A stretch of 64,000 bases of DNA from Choricystis sp. odSpoLacu1 (taxonomy: Eukaryota > Chlorophyta > Trebouxiophyceae). Both the position numbers and the translations under genes were made by a program. Below are positions 43,401-55,143 of this stretch, piece by piece. The notes under the pieces are model-generated. The model did no database searches and had not been told where the DNA came from. It was given only the letters and a program-made list of their open reading frames with translations. Positions within the stretch are counted from its first letter, which is position 1, and every line of letters starts with the position of its first letter. The stretch lies in assembly GCA_958009055.1 (NCBI GenBank), contig OY253656.1, forward strand, positions 558,001-622,000, written 5' to 3'.

Positions 43401-44635
43401 CACCCGTCGAACCGCGGCAACGGCGCCGTGGGTGGCGCGGCAGACGCCATCTCGCGCGCCAGGTCACGCGCAGCATCCAGCACTGTGGGAAACATGGCCT
43501 TGATCTTGAATGCGTTGAACGCGCGGGGGATCAGGCCGTGGCCCGTCTTCCAGTTCTCAGATGTCGTGGAAGAAGTGAACAGTCCATCCCCCGTGAAATC
43601 TTGCACCGCTTTCTGCATTGGACGATTCCACATCTTGGCGAACGAATCATCCTGGCGGTCGCACAGCTCGCCCACGACGTCAGGGTCGCAGGTGACGATG
43701 ATTTTGGCGCCGACGCCGGGTTCATCCAGCGCGCCTTCCGCCATGAGCGCCTGCAGCGCGGACCCCCGCACCGGCAGCTCGATGGCGACGGTGTCCTTGC
43801 CGGCTTCGATGGCAGACGGAGGGAACAGGGCAAATGCCAGGCGTTCGGGGGGGGAGTCGCCCCGCCCGCGCAGCATGAGGGGCGCGTTTTTGACGAGGAG
43901 CAGGGGGGGCGGGCCGGAAGGCACTGGCTGGAGGGGAGGCCAGGCCGCCGCGGCCGCCGACAGAGGGGCACCGTTTTTTGTCGCCAGCAGGACGATGAGG
44001 CCGGAGGACGCGGCCGCGGACGCGAGCTGTTTGGCGGTGGTCCCAGCAACCAGTTCCCCTTTCCCCGGCTCGACGAACACGCGGGCGTCCCCGCCCACCG
44101 CCCCCTTGGTGGCGCTGATCACCGCCCCCACCACAGCCGGCAGGTTGGCCTGGCGGGGCAGCTTGAGGTGGTAGCCGCGGAGAGGGGTGGCGGACGCGTC
44201 GGCGGCAGTGTGTGCGACGGGGCACGCGCCGGCGGCGGCGGGGGCGCCGTTGCCGGCGGCGGGGGCGCCGATGCCGGCGGTGGGGGCGCCGTTGCCGTTG
44301 GCGGGGGCGCCGTTGCCGTTGGCGGCGGGGCAGGACGGCGGCGGGGCGGCGCCGTTGACCACAGGACCGCCGCCGTCCACGAAGACGAGGGCGGAGTAGG
44401 TGGAGGGGCCAAACAGGGGGGTGCGGTCGGCCTGGGTCGCGGGGGGTGGGGGCGCCGTTGCCGTTGGCGGGGGCGCCGTTGCCGTTGGCGGCGGGGCAGG
44501 ACGGCGGCGGGGCGGCGCCGTTGACCACAGGACCGCCGCCGTCCACGAAGACGAGGGCGGAGTAGGTGGAGGGGCCAAACAGGGGGGTGCGGTCGGCCTG
44601 GGTCGCGGGGGGTGGGGGAGGGGTGCGTTGGTCAT
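40411..44635 (-). CDS. Self-sufficient cytochrome P450-reductase fusion (CYP102/505-like)
   Basis: About 1407 aa after one frame correction at the G9 run near 42070 (one surplus base). A Pro/Ala/Asn-rich leader and an N-terminal region of about 200 residues come first. The P450 domain follows with AGHETTAATLGFTLAHL (I helix), FKEALRMHPPVG (ExxR at K helix) and the haem loop FMPFGFGVRACAGQLFALME. Then come a flavodoxin-like FMN domain (LRILYGSNGGTCEALASSLA) and an FAD/NADPH reductase ending GRYLEDVWAG. Such fusions hydroxylate fatty acids using NADPH without a partner. The start is uncertain because a 166-bp tandem duplication covers the leader. Confidence 0.85.
44279..44610. repeat. 166-bp tandem duplication in the P450 leader
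   Basis: Copies at about 44279-44444 and 44445-44610 are nearly identical. The unit length is not a multiple of three, so the same DNA is read in two frames within one open frame. It also contains internal short repeats built on GCCGTTGGCGGGGGC. Confidence 0.9.
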
Positions 44636-45077
44636 CGCAGTGTGTGTGCGGACAGTCACCACCGTCCCCCGTCCTCCTGCCTTTTCTCCCCGCCTGCAGA
44701 CGCGTCATGATCGTGGCGCGCGAGGCGCACATTGGGGGGCGGGCGCAGGGCGCCAACCGCCGGGGGGGGAGGCCCAATTTGTCCGCTCCTGTGGACGCAC
44801 CATTGTGTGTGAAAGCGCGGGCGCAGGCCTCGCGATTCGGGAGGGGAAACCGGCACGCTGCAAGCAGCAGTGACTGGGTGGCGCTTCCAGTGCGTGCGGG
44901 AGGGTGTGGGGGCGCACAGGCGACGAGAGGACGAGAAAAGAGATGGTTTGTGAGCGAGAGAGGCGAGTCCGCGCGCCCAGAAAAAAAAACGGGCTTTTTA
45001 TTTCGCCTCGGAAGACAGACGCGCCTCCACACAGGCACACACGCGCCCACACGCTGTCAAACACAAACACAGCAGCC
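44636..45077. other. Divergent promoter region, P450 fusion and NUF2
   Basis: No gene seen. Contains a run of nine A near 44979-44990 and CA/CT-rich leader sequence before NUF2. Confidence 0.45.
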
Positions 45078-46621
45078 ATGCCCCCCGTCACCTTCCCCCT
45101 CATGACGGACGACGAGCTGGCCTCCGCGCTCGCCACGTTTGGCCTGCCCCTGCCCGACGGCGGCCTGACCAAGCCGACGGCGGACGGCATGAGGCCGCTG
45201 TATGAGCACCTGGTGTGCGCATTGAGCGGGGTGACGCGGTGAGTGTGTGTGTTGAAGGGGAGGGGGAGGGGGGAGGGAGACACGCTGCACGCGCGCGCAT
45301 TGGGTTTGCGCCGCGCCGCGCCACTCCCGCACCACCCCCGCACCGCCGTAACCGTGCCGCAACCGGGTCAAGTTGGAGTGTTTCAACGCGGTGCGGGAGT
45401 GCCGAGGCTGAGCGCACACCCTTTCTTCCTCCCCTCCAGCGACGAGCTCGAAACGCCCTCCCTCGACGCGGCCACCGCCCTCGAGTTTCCCGAGCTCCAC
45501 ACCGACGCCGCCCCCCTGGTCGCCTTTCTGGACGCGGCCGCCACTCTGGCTGCCGCGGCGGGGGTGCCCGACTTTGGGTTGGCGGACTTGGCGCGCCCCG
45601 ACCCGTCCCGCACGCGGGCCACCCTCTCCGCCCTCATCAACTACGGCCGCTACCGGGAAGCCCGCCTGGCTGAATGGGAGGCGGCTGCCGCGCCCGTGGC
45701 CGCGTTAGACGCGCGCGCCGAGGAGCTGGAGGCGGAGCGCGCGGCGTTGACAGCGGAAGCGGCAGCCTTGGACGCGGCGCGCGCCGCGGAAGCCGCCCGC
45801 GCGGCCGACGTGGCGGAAGGCGCCGCCCGGGTGGCGGACGAGAATGCCGACATGAACGCGCGCCAAGCGTCGGAAGCGGACAGAGTGCGCGGGTTGAAGC
45901 ACGCGGCCGACGCGGCGCGCGCGCGCGCGCCGACGCGGCTGCCGACGCAGCTGATGCTGCGGCCGCCGAACGCGACAGGCTGGCTGCGCTCATCGTTTCC
46001 GACCCCGACAAACTGAGGGCGGCCGTCGCGGCGCTCAGGGTGGAGGCTGAAACCGCGCGCGCGGGCGCGTCCGCCGCGCGAGCGCGCGTGGCGGACGTCG
46101 AGGCGCGCCTGGCCGCAGTGCGCACGGCACGCGACGACCTGACCAAAGCGACGGCATCACTCAACGACCTGGAGGCTCACCTGGCCCGCAAGAAAGAGGC
46201 CAAAGCAGAGGTTGCCGCCCTGCGCGAGCGCGCGGCCGACGCCGACGCCGATGCAGCGGCCGCAGCGGCCGACGTGGCCCGCCTGCGCGCCTCCCTGACC
46301 GCGGCCGCCGACCGGGCCACCCGGCTGGAGTCGTCCGCCCGGCTGCGCGCCGACGCGGCGCGCAGCGCGCTCGAGGAGCAGCGCGCGGGGCGCGACGCGG
46401 CGGCCGCTGATTCCGCGGCAGCGGCAGCGCGCGCCGACCGCAACGCGGCCGCTCTGCGCGCCATAGAGCGCCGGTGCGCAGAGGAGGGGGCGGCGCACGA
46501 GGCGAGGGTGGAGCGGGTGGTGACCAGTCTGGAGGCGCTGAAGGCAGAGGTGCGGCGGTATCATGACGGGCTGGCGGCTGTGTTGGAAGGCAACGCGGCG
46601 GCGGCTGAGGCTGCGTTGTGA
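45078..46621 (+). CDS. NUF2: Kinetochore protein NUF2
   Basis: Exons 45078-45238 and 45440-46621 give about 446 aa after one frame correction. The N-terminal calponin-homology-like domain matches NUF2: FPLMTDDELASALATFGLPL, TKPTADGMRPLYEHLV and SALINYGRYREARLAEWE. The rest is a long Ala/Arg/Glu-rich coiled coil containing IVSDPDKLRAAV, equivalent to the conserved IV-x-S/D-P segment. NUF2 pairs with NDC80 to attach kinetochores to microtubules. The frame moves at the GC run about 45917-45930, equal to one surplus GC unit. Confidence 0.8.
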
Positions 46622-46893
46622 TGGTGTTGGCGTGTGTAAGAGTGTGTGAGAGGGTCGTGTGTCTTTTGACGTCCAAAGAAAGGGGGTGACAACGCGAGCG
46701 GGTGGGAGCGCTAGCCACTCGCGACGTTTTTTTTTTTTTTTTTCTCAAAGCAGCGGGGCGCATTCCCCCCGTCTTCTCTCCACCCCGCGCGGCCCAGTGT
46801 GTGGCGCTTGTCCCACACACAGCCACGAACGCACTGATTGGGGGGAGCCCGCGGCTGCTGCACACACACACCGGCCGGCCCGACCCTCCCAAA

Positions 46894-48212
46894 ATGCAGC
46901 CCCACCCCGCCACCGCCCCCCGGCCCGCCTTCCGCCCTCCTCCCGCGGCCACACCAGGGCGGCCACCCTGCGTCCGTCGCGCTGTTCGCCCGCGTGCCAC
47001 ACCCACCGCCACCACCACCACGCCCGCCCCCGCTGGCACCACACTCGACCTGTTCTCCCCCTCCAAAATCAACCTCTTCCTCCGCGTCACCGCGCGCAGG
47101 CCCGACGGCTTTCACGACCTGGCGTCCCTGTTTCAGATCATCGACCTGGGGGATGGGTTGAGTGTGGAGGCGTTGCCTGACGGCGCCAGTGAAGACGTGT
47201 TGCTGTGTGAGGCGGAGGGGGTGCCGACTGACGGCACAAACTTGGTGATGAAGGTGAGACTGTGTGGGATGAGAGGACGACGTGGAGGAAGGGAGAGGAA
47301 GGAGGGGAGGATCGCGTCGGTTCCACAGTCAGAGGTTTTGGAGAAGACAACGTGCCTCACTCTCTTCATACTCACTAACACCTGACCTTCCAACACTTCC
47401 CCCCCCGTCCCAAACCCTGCCAGGCGTTCGCCCTCTTCCGCTCCAAAACGGGGTCCAGCCGCCACTACCGCGCCACTTTGGCCAAAACTGTGCCCCACGG
47501 CGCGGGGTTGGGGGGTGGGTCGGGGAATGCCGCGACGGCTCTTTGGGCCGCAAACGAGCTTTCAGGGCGCCCCGCCACTGACGCCCAACTCTCCACCTGG
47601 GCGGGGGACATAGGGTCCGACATCTCGGTGTTCTTTTCGACGGGGTGTGCGTACTGCACGGGGCGGTGAGTGTGTTTGGTTGTGTGAGGAGGAGGAGAGG
47701 GTGGGTTGTTTGGTTTGCGTCGCGTTTTTTTTTTCTCATCACCCTCACTCTCCCCACCCCCCCCAGCGGGGAGATCGTGGACGACACGCCCCCCCCCCCT
47801 CCCCCTGGGCACCCCCCTCCTCCTGGCCAAGCCCCCCGCTGGCCTCGCCACGCCCGCCGTGTTCAAAACTTTGGACCTGGGCGCGCGGTCGACAGAGGAT
47901 CCGCTCGCCCTCCTCTCTGGCCTGGCCTCCGCCGCACGCGCCACGCCCGCTCTCTGCGTCAACGATCTTGAGCCGCCCGCATTCACCATCATGCCCGAGT
48001 TGGCGGTCGTGAAGGAGAGGCTGGCGGCGTCTCCCGGGGTGGACGCTGCTTTTATGACGGGCAGTGGGTCCACGCTCATTGCGTTTGGCCCGGGAGTCGC
48101 GGCCGGCCCCCCCGCCTGGTTGACTGACGACCCCGCGTTCGCCGACTGGTTTGTGGCGACGGCGAGGCTGGTGGGGCGGGAGGGCGGGGGGTGGTACAGC
48201 AAGCCGGAGTGA
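46894..48212 (+). CDS. ISPE: Plastid 4-diphosphocytidyl-2-C-methyl-D-erythritol kinase
   Basis: Exons 46894-47253, 47424-47665 and 47767-48212 give about 348 aa after one frame correction. A 50-residue Pro/Ala/Arg/Thr transit peptide leads to FSPSKINLFLRVTARRPDGF (substrate loop with the Lys/Asn of IspE) and the GHMP ATP loop VPHGAGLGGGSGNAATALW. GDIGSDISVFFSTGCA and the C-terminal TGSGSTLIAFGPG motif 3 complete the GHMP kinase fold. It phosphorylates CDP-ME in the plastid MEP pathway. The frame break is at the C13 run near 47790-47802, equal to one surplus C. Convergent with the phosphate transporter, 98 bp apart. Confidence 0.9.
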
Positions 48213-48310
48213 AGAGAGAGAAAGTTTTGAAAAGAAAAAAACATTGTTTTTTTTTCACACAAACAAAAAAACTGCTAACCCACACACGCGCTCTGTCTCT
48301 CTCTCTCACA

Positions 48311-50655
48311 TCACCCGCTGGCCTCCGCCCTCGCCACAGCCGCTGCCTGGCTGGCGGCCTTGTTGGTGGTGTAGACACCGCACGCGGTCAGGGCGGCGGC
48401 GAGGGAGGCGGCGATGATCAGAGTGAGCACCCACCCGGCCGCCATGCGAACAACCATCCTGTAGTTCACTCCCCTCGCCCCCTCCATGAGGCCGACTGAC
48501 ACGACGGCACCGCACACAACCTGGGTGGTGGGCACGGGCAGGCCGAAGCGGGAGGCGAGGACGACGGTGAGGGCGGAGGCCAGCTCGACACAGAAGCCGC
48601 GCGCGTTGGTTAATTTAACCGACCGCACCGCCAGGACGCACAGCACTTTGTAGCCGTAGACGGCGAGGCCGGTGACGATGCCTGCGCCGCCAATGGCCAG
48701 GATGCTGTGGAGTGTGGGGTTGCGTGGGAGAGGCATGGTTGGAGTGTGTGGCCGACTCTCTTGCTCGCGCGCTCTTGTGTCTCTTTCCTCTCTCTCTCGA
48801 CACGCACCCCATCGGCACGGCGGTGTGGCGGCCCGGCGTCTCGCCGGTGCGCCACGTCTGTGTGTGTGAGGGCAAGGCGGGCGTCGAGGTGAGCACGCGG
48901 GGCAGTTCTTTGTTCTGATGTCCACCCACGCTCCCTCCCGTCCACCACCCCTCCTCCCACACCTCGCTCCCTCACCGAGTACACCGCAGCAAACGGGCCC
49001 ACCGCGTTGCCGACATCGTTGGAGCCGTGGGCAAAGGCCATGGCGCAGGCGGTGACGATCTGGGGTGAGTGTGAGGGGGGCCAGTGTGGATGGACAGGCG
49101 TGTGTGGACAGGCGTGTGTGTGGGCGCGGCGCCCCCCTGTCCACACCCCCTCCCCCCTCTCTCCACACCCTCACCTGCAAATACCGGAACAACCTCTCCG
49201 TCTTGAAGTCAAACACTTCCGCCGACTCCCACACCTCGGCCACGCGTTCGTCTGTCTCCACCGCGTCGTGCACCCTGTACGTTGCCCCGCGCGACACCGC
49301 ACGCGCGGCCGCGTTGTCCAGGACGAGCGACCCCACCCGCGTCGCCCTGAAGTTGGTCCACGCGGCGGACACGCGCTGCCAGAAGGCGGAGGGCGGGGCG
49401 AAGGCGGCGTCGTCGATGTCGGCGAGGGCGGCGAGCGTGCGGGCGGAAGGAGGAGGCCTCCCCTTGGACGCGGCGACACGAGCAGCCTCCGCGACTGCGG
49501 CCTTGCGGGCGGCGGAGGCGGCGGTGGCGCGCTCCTCCGCGGCTTCGACGCGGGGCTTGAGGACAAAGGCGGTGAGCAGGGCGGAGAGGAGGGCGCCGAC
49601 GCCGCCGACGCCCGCGCCAATCAACAGTGTGACCATTTCTTCGTGCCGGGGCAGGGCGACGCCCGCCAGGTCGCGCCGATTCTTGTAGTAGGTTTGAGCG
49701 ATAACCACGGCCAGGGTGAAGCCGAGGAGGGCGACGCAGGCGGGCAAGACGAAGAGGGCGCGGTTGAACGAGTTTGGGGAGCGCAGGACGCACGCGCGCA
49801 GCGTGCCAAACAGGGCAGCCACAAACGCGCCCGCCAGCAGGGGAGAGACGAGCCACGACAAGACAATGGGCGCGATTCCCCCCACGTACGGAAACTCGTG
49901 GCGCGGGCGCCACCACACGACCGCGCGGCCGCCGTGCACCGCCAGCGCGGCGCCGATCGTCGCCCCCACCGTCGTGTGCGTGGTGGACACGGGCAGGGCC
50001 AGGTGGCACGCCACATTGTCCCAGAAGGCGGCGGCCACCATGACGCAGAAGAAGGCTGGGGGAGGGGGAGAGAGAGTGTGAGTGTGTGTGTGAGAGGGAT
50101 GGTTGTGTTTTCGTGGCACGCTCCCCTCCCTTGCCACCACCACCACCACCACTCACCAAACATGAACAAGTCGGGCGTCGGCTGAAACAGCTCCACATTG
50201 ACGATGCCGCCTTGCACCGTCTCCGCCACGTTGGAGCCGAGGGCCAACGCGCCCCAAAACTCAAACACGGCAGCCACCAGCAGGGCGGCGGGCAGGGTCA
50301 ACGCTTTGGCGCCCACGTAGGAGGCGAACGAGTTGGCGACCTCGTTGGCGCCGATGCCAAAGGCGGCGACGAAGGAGACCTGGTGGTGTGGGTTGGTGGG
50401 TTGAGAGTCAGAGGGGGAGTCTCGATTGTGCACACGCCCTGGTTCTCCCCTCCCGACACAAACAACGCACCACGCACGCCACCCCAAATAGCCATGTATA
50501 CGGCCTGTGTGTGTGTGCGAGGGAGGAGGGGTGCGTCGGTGGTGGTGGTTGGGGAGCGCATTGCCTGCGCGCGCCGCCATTGGCCACGCCCACGCCGTCC
50601 CGCCCCCCGTGGCTGACGAGACAACGTACGCAGTGATGGGCGACTCTAAGTGCAT
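48311..50655 (-). CDS. PiT-family sodium/phosphate transporter (PHO4)
   Basis: Seven exons: 50655-50630, 50504-50471, 50379-50157, 50055-49175, 49059-48976, 48857-48808 and 48704-48311, joining in frame to 563 aa. Both PiT signatures are present: FVAAFGIGANEVANSFASYV at the start and AFAHGSNDVGNAVGPFAAVY near residue 370. ALPVSTTHTTVGATIGAALA and GLPVPTTQVVCGAVVSVG are the two inverted-repeat counterparts. A hydrophilic loop of about 120 residues divides the two halves. Probably plasma-membrane phosphate uptake. The first exon (8 codons, donor GTACGT) is the least certain; a further upstream exon is possible. Confidence 0.85.
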
Positions 50656-50769
50656 GGCGAACCAGTCGGGGAGGGGGAGGGAGAGGGAAAACGCTGCTGG
50701 TTTTTTTCAGAGAGCCCGCCCCCGCGACAAGGGGAGTGACGTCGTCGTGCTTTGCGGCTCGCCTCTCTT

Positions 50770-51559
50770 TCAACACACGACCGCTCGCTCGACTTCACCC
50801 GCCACCACGTCCTGCACCACGCCGTCCAGCTCGGCCGCGATTACCCCGATCACGGCTCGCTCCAGCACCCCTTCCGCGGCCGCCGCCACCGCCGCCGCCC
50901 AGCGCAGGAGGCACCCCGTCTCCCCCGCGCGCGCGGCCCACGCGACCGCCAGCGGGTCGGCGACCGCCGCCGCCGCTGTCGCGTCCCTATGGGCCAGGAT
51001 GGCGGAGGACTCCACTCGCCTGGAGACGGGTGGCGGGGAAGGCGGCTGTGGCAGCGTGGGCGCGCGCCGCGGCGGGGGTGGAGGCGGCGCGGGCGCGTCT
51101 TCGGCGCCCACCCTGGCCTGCCGCCTCAGCGGAGGTCGTCTGGCCGCCGCCTCCCGCTCGCCATGTGCCGCCGCAAACGAGTCGTCCCACGCGGGGCGGC
51201 CGCCTGGCGTGGGTGGGGCGGGGGGGGGGAGGAGGTGCCTGCCGCCGGCGCGCGGTGGCCAGGGCCGCTGCACGGGGCAGGACGGGCGGGCGCCTGGGTG
51301 GCGGCCGGGGTGGTGGTGGTGGTGGCGGCTCGGTGGCGGGTGGCGGCCGCAGGGAGGGGGGGCCCACCCTCGCTTGTGGCGCCGCAGTGCTGCCAAACGC
51401 CGCTCGACGGGCCAGCACCAGCTAGGTGGCCAGGCGCACCAGGAGAGCGGCCGCGCCGGGAGGCAGGGCGTGGTGGTGGGGTGGTGGGGGTGGCGGCGGC
51501 GTGGCGGGTGGCGGCGCGCCCACTTCACCAAACCGCGGGGACGACGGCTGGAGAGCCAT
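50770..51559 (-). CDS. Ala/Pro-rich hypothetical protein, one frame break
   Basis: Starts MALQPSSPRFGEVGAPPPAT and continues through Pro-rich runs and GAAALLVRLATWLVLARRAA. At the G10 run about 51220-51229 the frame moves by one surplus base into PAWDDSFAAAHGEREAAARR. It ends with an Ala/Val-rich helical domain: ESSAILAHRDATAAAAVADP and LLRWAAAVAAAAEGVLERAV. About 262 aa. The helical end looks folded; no family is recognised. It could be a shadow, but acidic and hydrophobic patterning supports this strand and frame. Confidence 0.45.
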
Positions 51560-51797
51560 CCCCTCTTTTTTTTTGGTTCAAGCCTCAGGTCCAGCGTGCC
51601 AGAGGGGGGAGGCGAGAGGCACCGGGCCGCGGGCCGTTACGTCGGGTGTGGGGAGGTGTGCGAGAGTGCGAGACAAAAGCCCTGCCCCCGAATCAAAACG
51701 CGAAGCAACAGCCCTTTGCGCGACGTGTTTCCTCTCTCCCCGCGCACACCGCGCCCAGCGCGCTCCCCTCCCGGCCGCACCTCACGCATAGCACACT

Positions 51798-51815
51798 CCC
51801 CCCCCCCCCCCCCCC
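51798..51815 (+). repeat. C18 homopolymer before DONSON start
   Basis: Eighteen consecutive C residues end 19 bp before the DONSON ATG, in the leader. Length in the real genome may differ, as such runs are hard to sequence. Confidence 0.9.
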
Positions 51816-51834
51816 ACCTGCCTTCCCCTCCCAA

Positions 51835-53866
51835 ATGGCGTGCGGCGCCACCACTGCCGCAGCGCCCCCGCTCAGCGCGGCGCGTGCCTCGCCCCAGCCG
51901 TCGGCCGTGCTCGCAGGCACCAAGCGTGCCACCGAGTGGGAGGCAGATGACGGCCCCGCCACTCGGCGCCGACGCAGCGAGGGCGGAGAGGCGGTGCGTT
52001 TTGGGAGGGAGAGGGGAATGAACAATTGCGAACTCGCGCGCTCGATGCGCCCGACCACCGCTCGCCCCAGAAAAAGGCGACCGACCGTGCCTTGGGAGAG
52101 AGGATGATTGTGTGGCTGTGTGGACGGGCGGCGCCCGTTGTGACGGCGGCGCCTTTCGTTTTGGGCTCACCCCCCTCCCCTCCTCCACCCCCACACCCAG
52201 ACCACCACCGCCCCGCGCGCCGTGCTGGTCACCCGCGCCGCCCTGCCCCAACCAGCCGCGCCTCCACCGGCGGCAGGGCGGCCCGCCACCTTTGTGGACG
52301 TCGCCCCTGGCGCGCGCGCGGCGGCCGCGCGCGCGGCGAGCCTGGGGTCGGACGCTGATTTGGTGAGTAGTTGTGTGTGTGTGGGTAGAGAAGGGCAGTT
52401 ATTGCGTGTGTGCGGGCGTGTCTGAAAGGGGGGAGGAGTTAGCGCGGCTGGAGCAACACAACACACACAAAACACGCTGGTTTCGAAAAAAAAAAAAAAC
52501 CATCCCCCGCACACAGATGGTCGCCGCCCTGGCCACCGTCCTGCCCGCCGCCCAGCGCGGGCCCAGTGACTGCTGCGCCGCCCCCCCCCTGGACGCGGCG
52601 ACGGACGCGCCGCCCCCGCGCGCGGCGGGCGCGTCTGCGCCCGCGCTGCGGTCGCTGTCTGCTCCCCCCCCCGACTGGACCGTGAAAACCCGCGTCACCT
52701 TTGCCGCCACCGCGCCGTTGACCGTGCTGGCCGCTTGCGCGGGCGCCAACGCGGCCGCCGAGAGAGCCGCGTTGGATGCCGCGGCGGATGGGTGGTGGCG
52801 CGAGGCAGGGGCGGCCGCGCCGACACCTGCCGCCGCGCTTGCCACCGCGCGCCTGCACTGGCGCCACCCCGCGACCGCTGTGGAGCCCACCATGCTGGCG
52901 GCCGCGTCGTCGGCCTGGACGGCCGTCCGGGCGGTCGAGTGGCGGGACGCTCTGCGCAGCGCGTACCGAGCGGTGCGCGGGGGTGGTGGTGGTGACACCA
53001 ACGCCCCAGCCCTCCCCGCGCTCCTCGTCCTCACCGCCCCCTCCGCCCCGCGCCCCGCCGCCGTCCTGTTCCGGGCGGCGGGGGTGGGGGGCCACCCCTC
53101 CCCCACCGCCATCGTGGCGGGGGCCAGCGTGGGGGTGGCCGCCGCGCTCGCAAGTGAGCACGGTGCGGCGGCCGGACGACCGCTGCCGCCCGACGCGGGC
53201 GCCGCCCCCTCCTCCTGCCGCCCGGGCGCCCCCCCGCCCGCCGCCCTGCTGTTCGAGGGGGGACCAGCTGTGCACGGCGTGTTCGACTTTCTGTACGCGG
53301 ACGCGGGCGCCGCGCTGGGCGGGTGCGCGGGCGGCGCGGGGGGCGGCGCCGCGGCCGCTATCGCCACCGCCGCCGCGCGCGGCGCCGACGTGCCGTTGTT
53401 GCTGGCTCCCGGCCCGTTTGCGGGGGGGGCGCTGGCGTCGTTGCCCTTGGAACCTGTACCAGCTGCCCGCGGCCGCGCCCGCGCGAGGCTGCGGGGGCCC
53501 GCGCCGCCGTGGTGTGTGACCGCGGTGGCGGCCGCGCTCGCGGGCTGCGCGGCCGCGGCCGGCGCCACCCTGGACGCCGTGGCCGAGGTGGACGCCCGCA
53601 CGGCCCTGTTCAATGTGGCGCCCCCGCCCGCCAAGGGAGGCGGTGGTGGTGGGGGTGGCGATGGTGGTGGGGGTGGCGGTGGTGGCGACAGCGACGCTCC
53701 CCCCGCCACCGACTGGCGTGCCGCGCCGCCCGCCCCCCTGGTCGGTTGCTGGGCGCGCCGCCTGAAGGCCGCCCCCTCCAGCGACGGTGGCGGCGCCACC
53801 ACTCCGGCCTGGGAGGCAGCCCTGGAGCGGGCGAGGCCGGCGGTGGGGGTGCGCGGCGGGCTGTGA
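51835..53866 (+). CDS. DONSON-like replication protein
   Basis: Exons 51835-51993, 52201-52362 and 52517-53866 join in phase 0 to 556 aa. A disordered N-terminus with a basic RRRR patch leads to PPDWTVKTRVTFAATAPL, RLHWRHPATAVEPTMLAAAS and WRDALRSAYRAVRGG. These match the order of DONSON blocks (D-W-x-x-K-T-x-V-x-F, then Y-x-x-H-P, then W-x-x-A-x-x-S-x-Y). DONSON helps load the CMG helicase and protects forks in the nucleus. The rest is Ala/Gly-rich with long GGGG linkers and ends in a short conserved segment. The call rests on motifs in a diverged sequence. Confidence 0.65.
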
Positions 53867-55143
53867 TTGTGTGAGTGATTTTTTTCTTTTCTGTTTGTGT
53901 TTGTTTTTTATGTTTTGGCGTTTAAAGGGGATCGCGACACTTGGTGTTTCTTCTGCACAAAAAAACCTCGGTGTCTCTGTCACATGGAATGCTCTTGCCA
54001 TCCCCCAGCGCCCGCGCCCGCGTGTGCGTGTTTTTTGCGACGCGTTCGAGGGGGAGCGAGGGTGGAGCGGAGCACACCACATTTTTACGGGAGATCACGG
54101 ATCCGAGGGCAGGCGGTTTTGGTTTTTGTTTTTGTCGGGACCGCGGTGTGTGCGTATGTGGGGGGGTTGTTCGTGTGTGGACAGCGAGAGGCGGTCGGAG
54201 GGGGAGAGAGACGGCGGTCGCAGGGAGGCGGGGGGAAGGGTTGTTCGTGTGTGGACAGCGAGAGGCGGTCGGATGGGGGAAAGACGGCGGTCGCGGGCCT
54301 AGGCTTCCTGGGTGTATGAAAAAATCAAGGCACGGCACCGCGGCGTGTGTGTGTGTGGGGGGACAAAACGGGGTTCGACCGGTGTGTGAGGGGAGCCGGC
54401 CGCACCACACACCGTCGTTGTTTCAACAGGGTTGACGTGTGTGTGTGTTCCTTGTCTTCTTTCTGAAAGCGAGGCTCCAAACCCCCCTCAGTGGGGAGCG
54501 GGCCACACATCAAAAAAGAAAGGAGGGTGGCGCCGGCCGGGAGAGGGGGAGCGTGTGTTGGGGGGTGTGTGTGCAAGGAAACAAGGAAAGAAAGCGAGGG
54601 GGCTCCAAAAAACGCTGAAAAACGCGCGGCGAAAAGAACGCACAACGGTCAGGGTGTCGGCCCGCGTACATGGTTTGCGAAGCGCGACACACACACAAAA
54701 GACGCACGTGGTGTGGACGGACGGACCATCGTGGCAGGGGGAGCGTGTGCCTGGGGTGTGGGTGCGGGGGCGGTGTGCGGGGATTCGTCGACACAGGGGG
54801 AGAGGTGTGATCACATACATGGGGCGGGGGGCCGCCCAGCGCGCCCTCGGCGGAGCACGTGGGGCCGGCCCGCTGGCGGGGGGGTGGTGGGGGTGGTGGA
54901 GGAGGCGCGCGTGGGGGTGAGGTGGTCGCCCCCACCCCTCCGTGGCGAAAAAGGAGGGGCGGGCGGGCGCCTCTCTCTCCCCGTTGGTTGCAGCCGCCCT
55001 GGGGGCAACACATGAAAAGACGCCTCAAGAGTGCGGGTTTTGAAAATGGAAGTCGTCACGGGACTCGGAAGAGGGAGAGCCGACCGCCCAGGTTCTGTGT
55101 TGGCACAAAGAAGAAGAAAAAATGCGCGCGCGCGCGCGCAGCG
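53867..55143. other. Intergenic, 1.3 kb, no gene seen
   Basis: The longest gene-free stretch. It is G-rich on the plus strand with GTGTGT runs and no domain or coding bias in any frame. It contains a 74-bp tandem repeat (separate entry). The first 150 bp are probably the DONSON 3' untranslated region. Confidence 0.55.
54167..54296 (+). repeat. 74-bp imperfect tandem repeat
   Basis: TTGTTCGTGTGTGGACAGCG begins at 54167 and again at 54241. The copies agree closely for about 60 bp, then the second diverges near 54295. No coding potential. Confidence 0.85.

Noticed and set aside
42023..44524. 833-codon plus-strand frame opposite the P450 fusion
   Set aside because: Composition is Gly/Arg/His-rich and featureless, whereas the minus strand has haem, FMN and FAD motifs in order.
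44641..45050. Upstream extension of the P450 frame to 45050
   Set aside because: It covers A/T-rich promoter DNA and changes frame relative to the P450; no splice sites support it.
50656..52400. Long plus-strand frames covering 50.5-52.1 kb
   Set aside because: They cross the poly-C tract and intron of DONSON and have Gly/Arg low complexity without domains; only the segment from ATG 51835 belongs to a gene.
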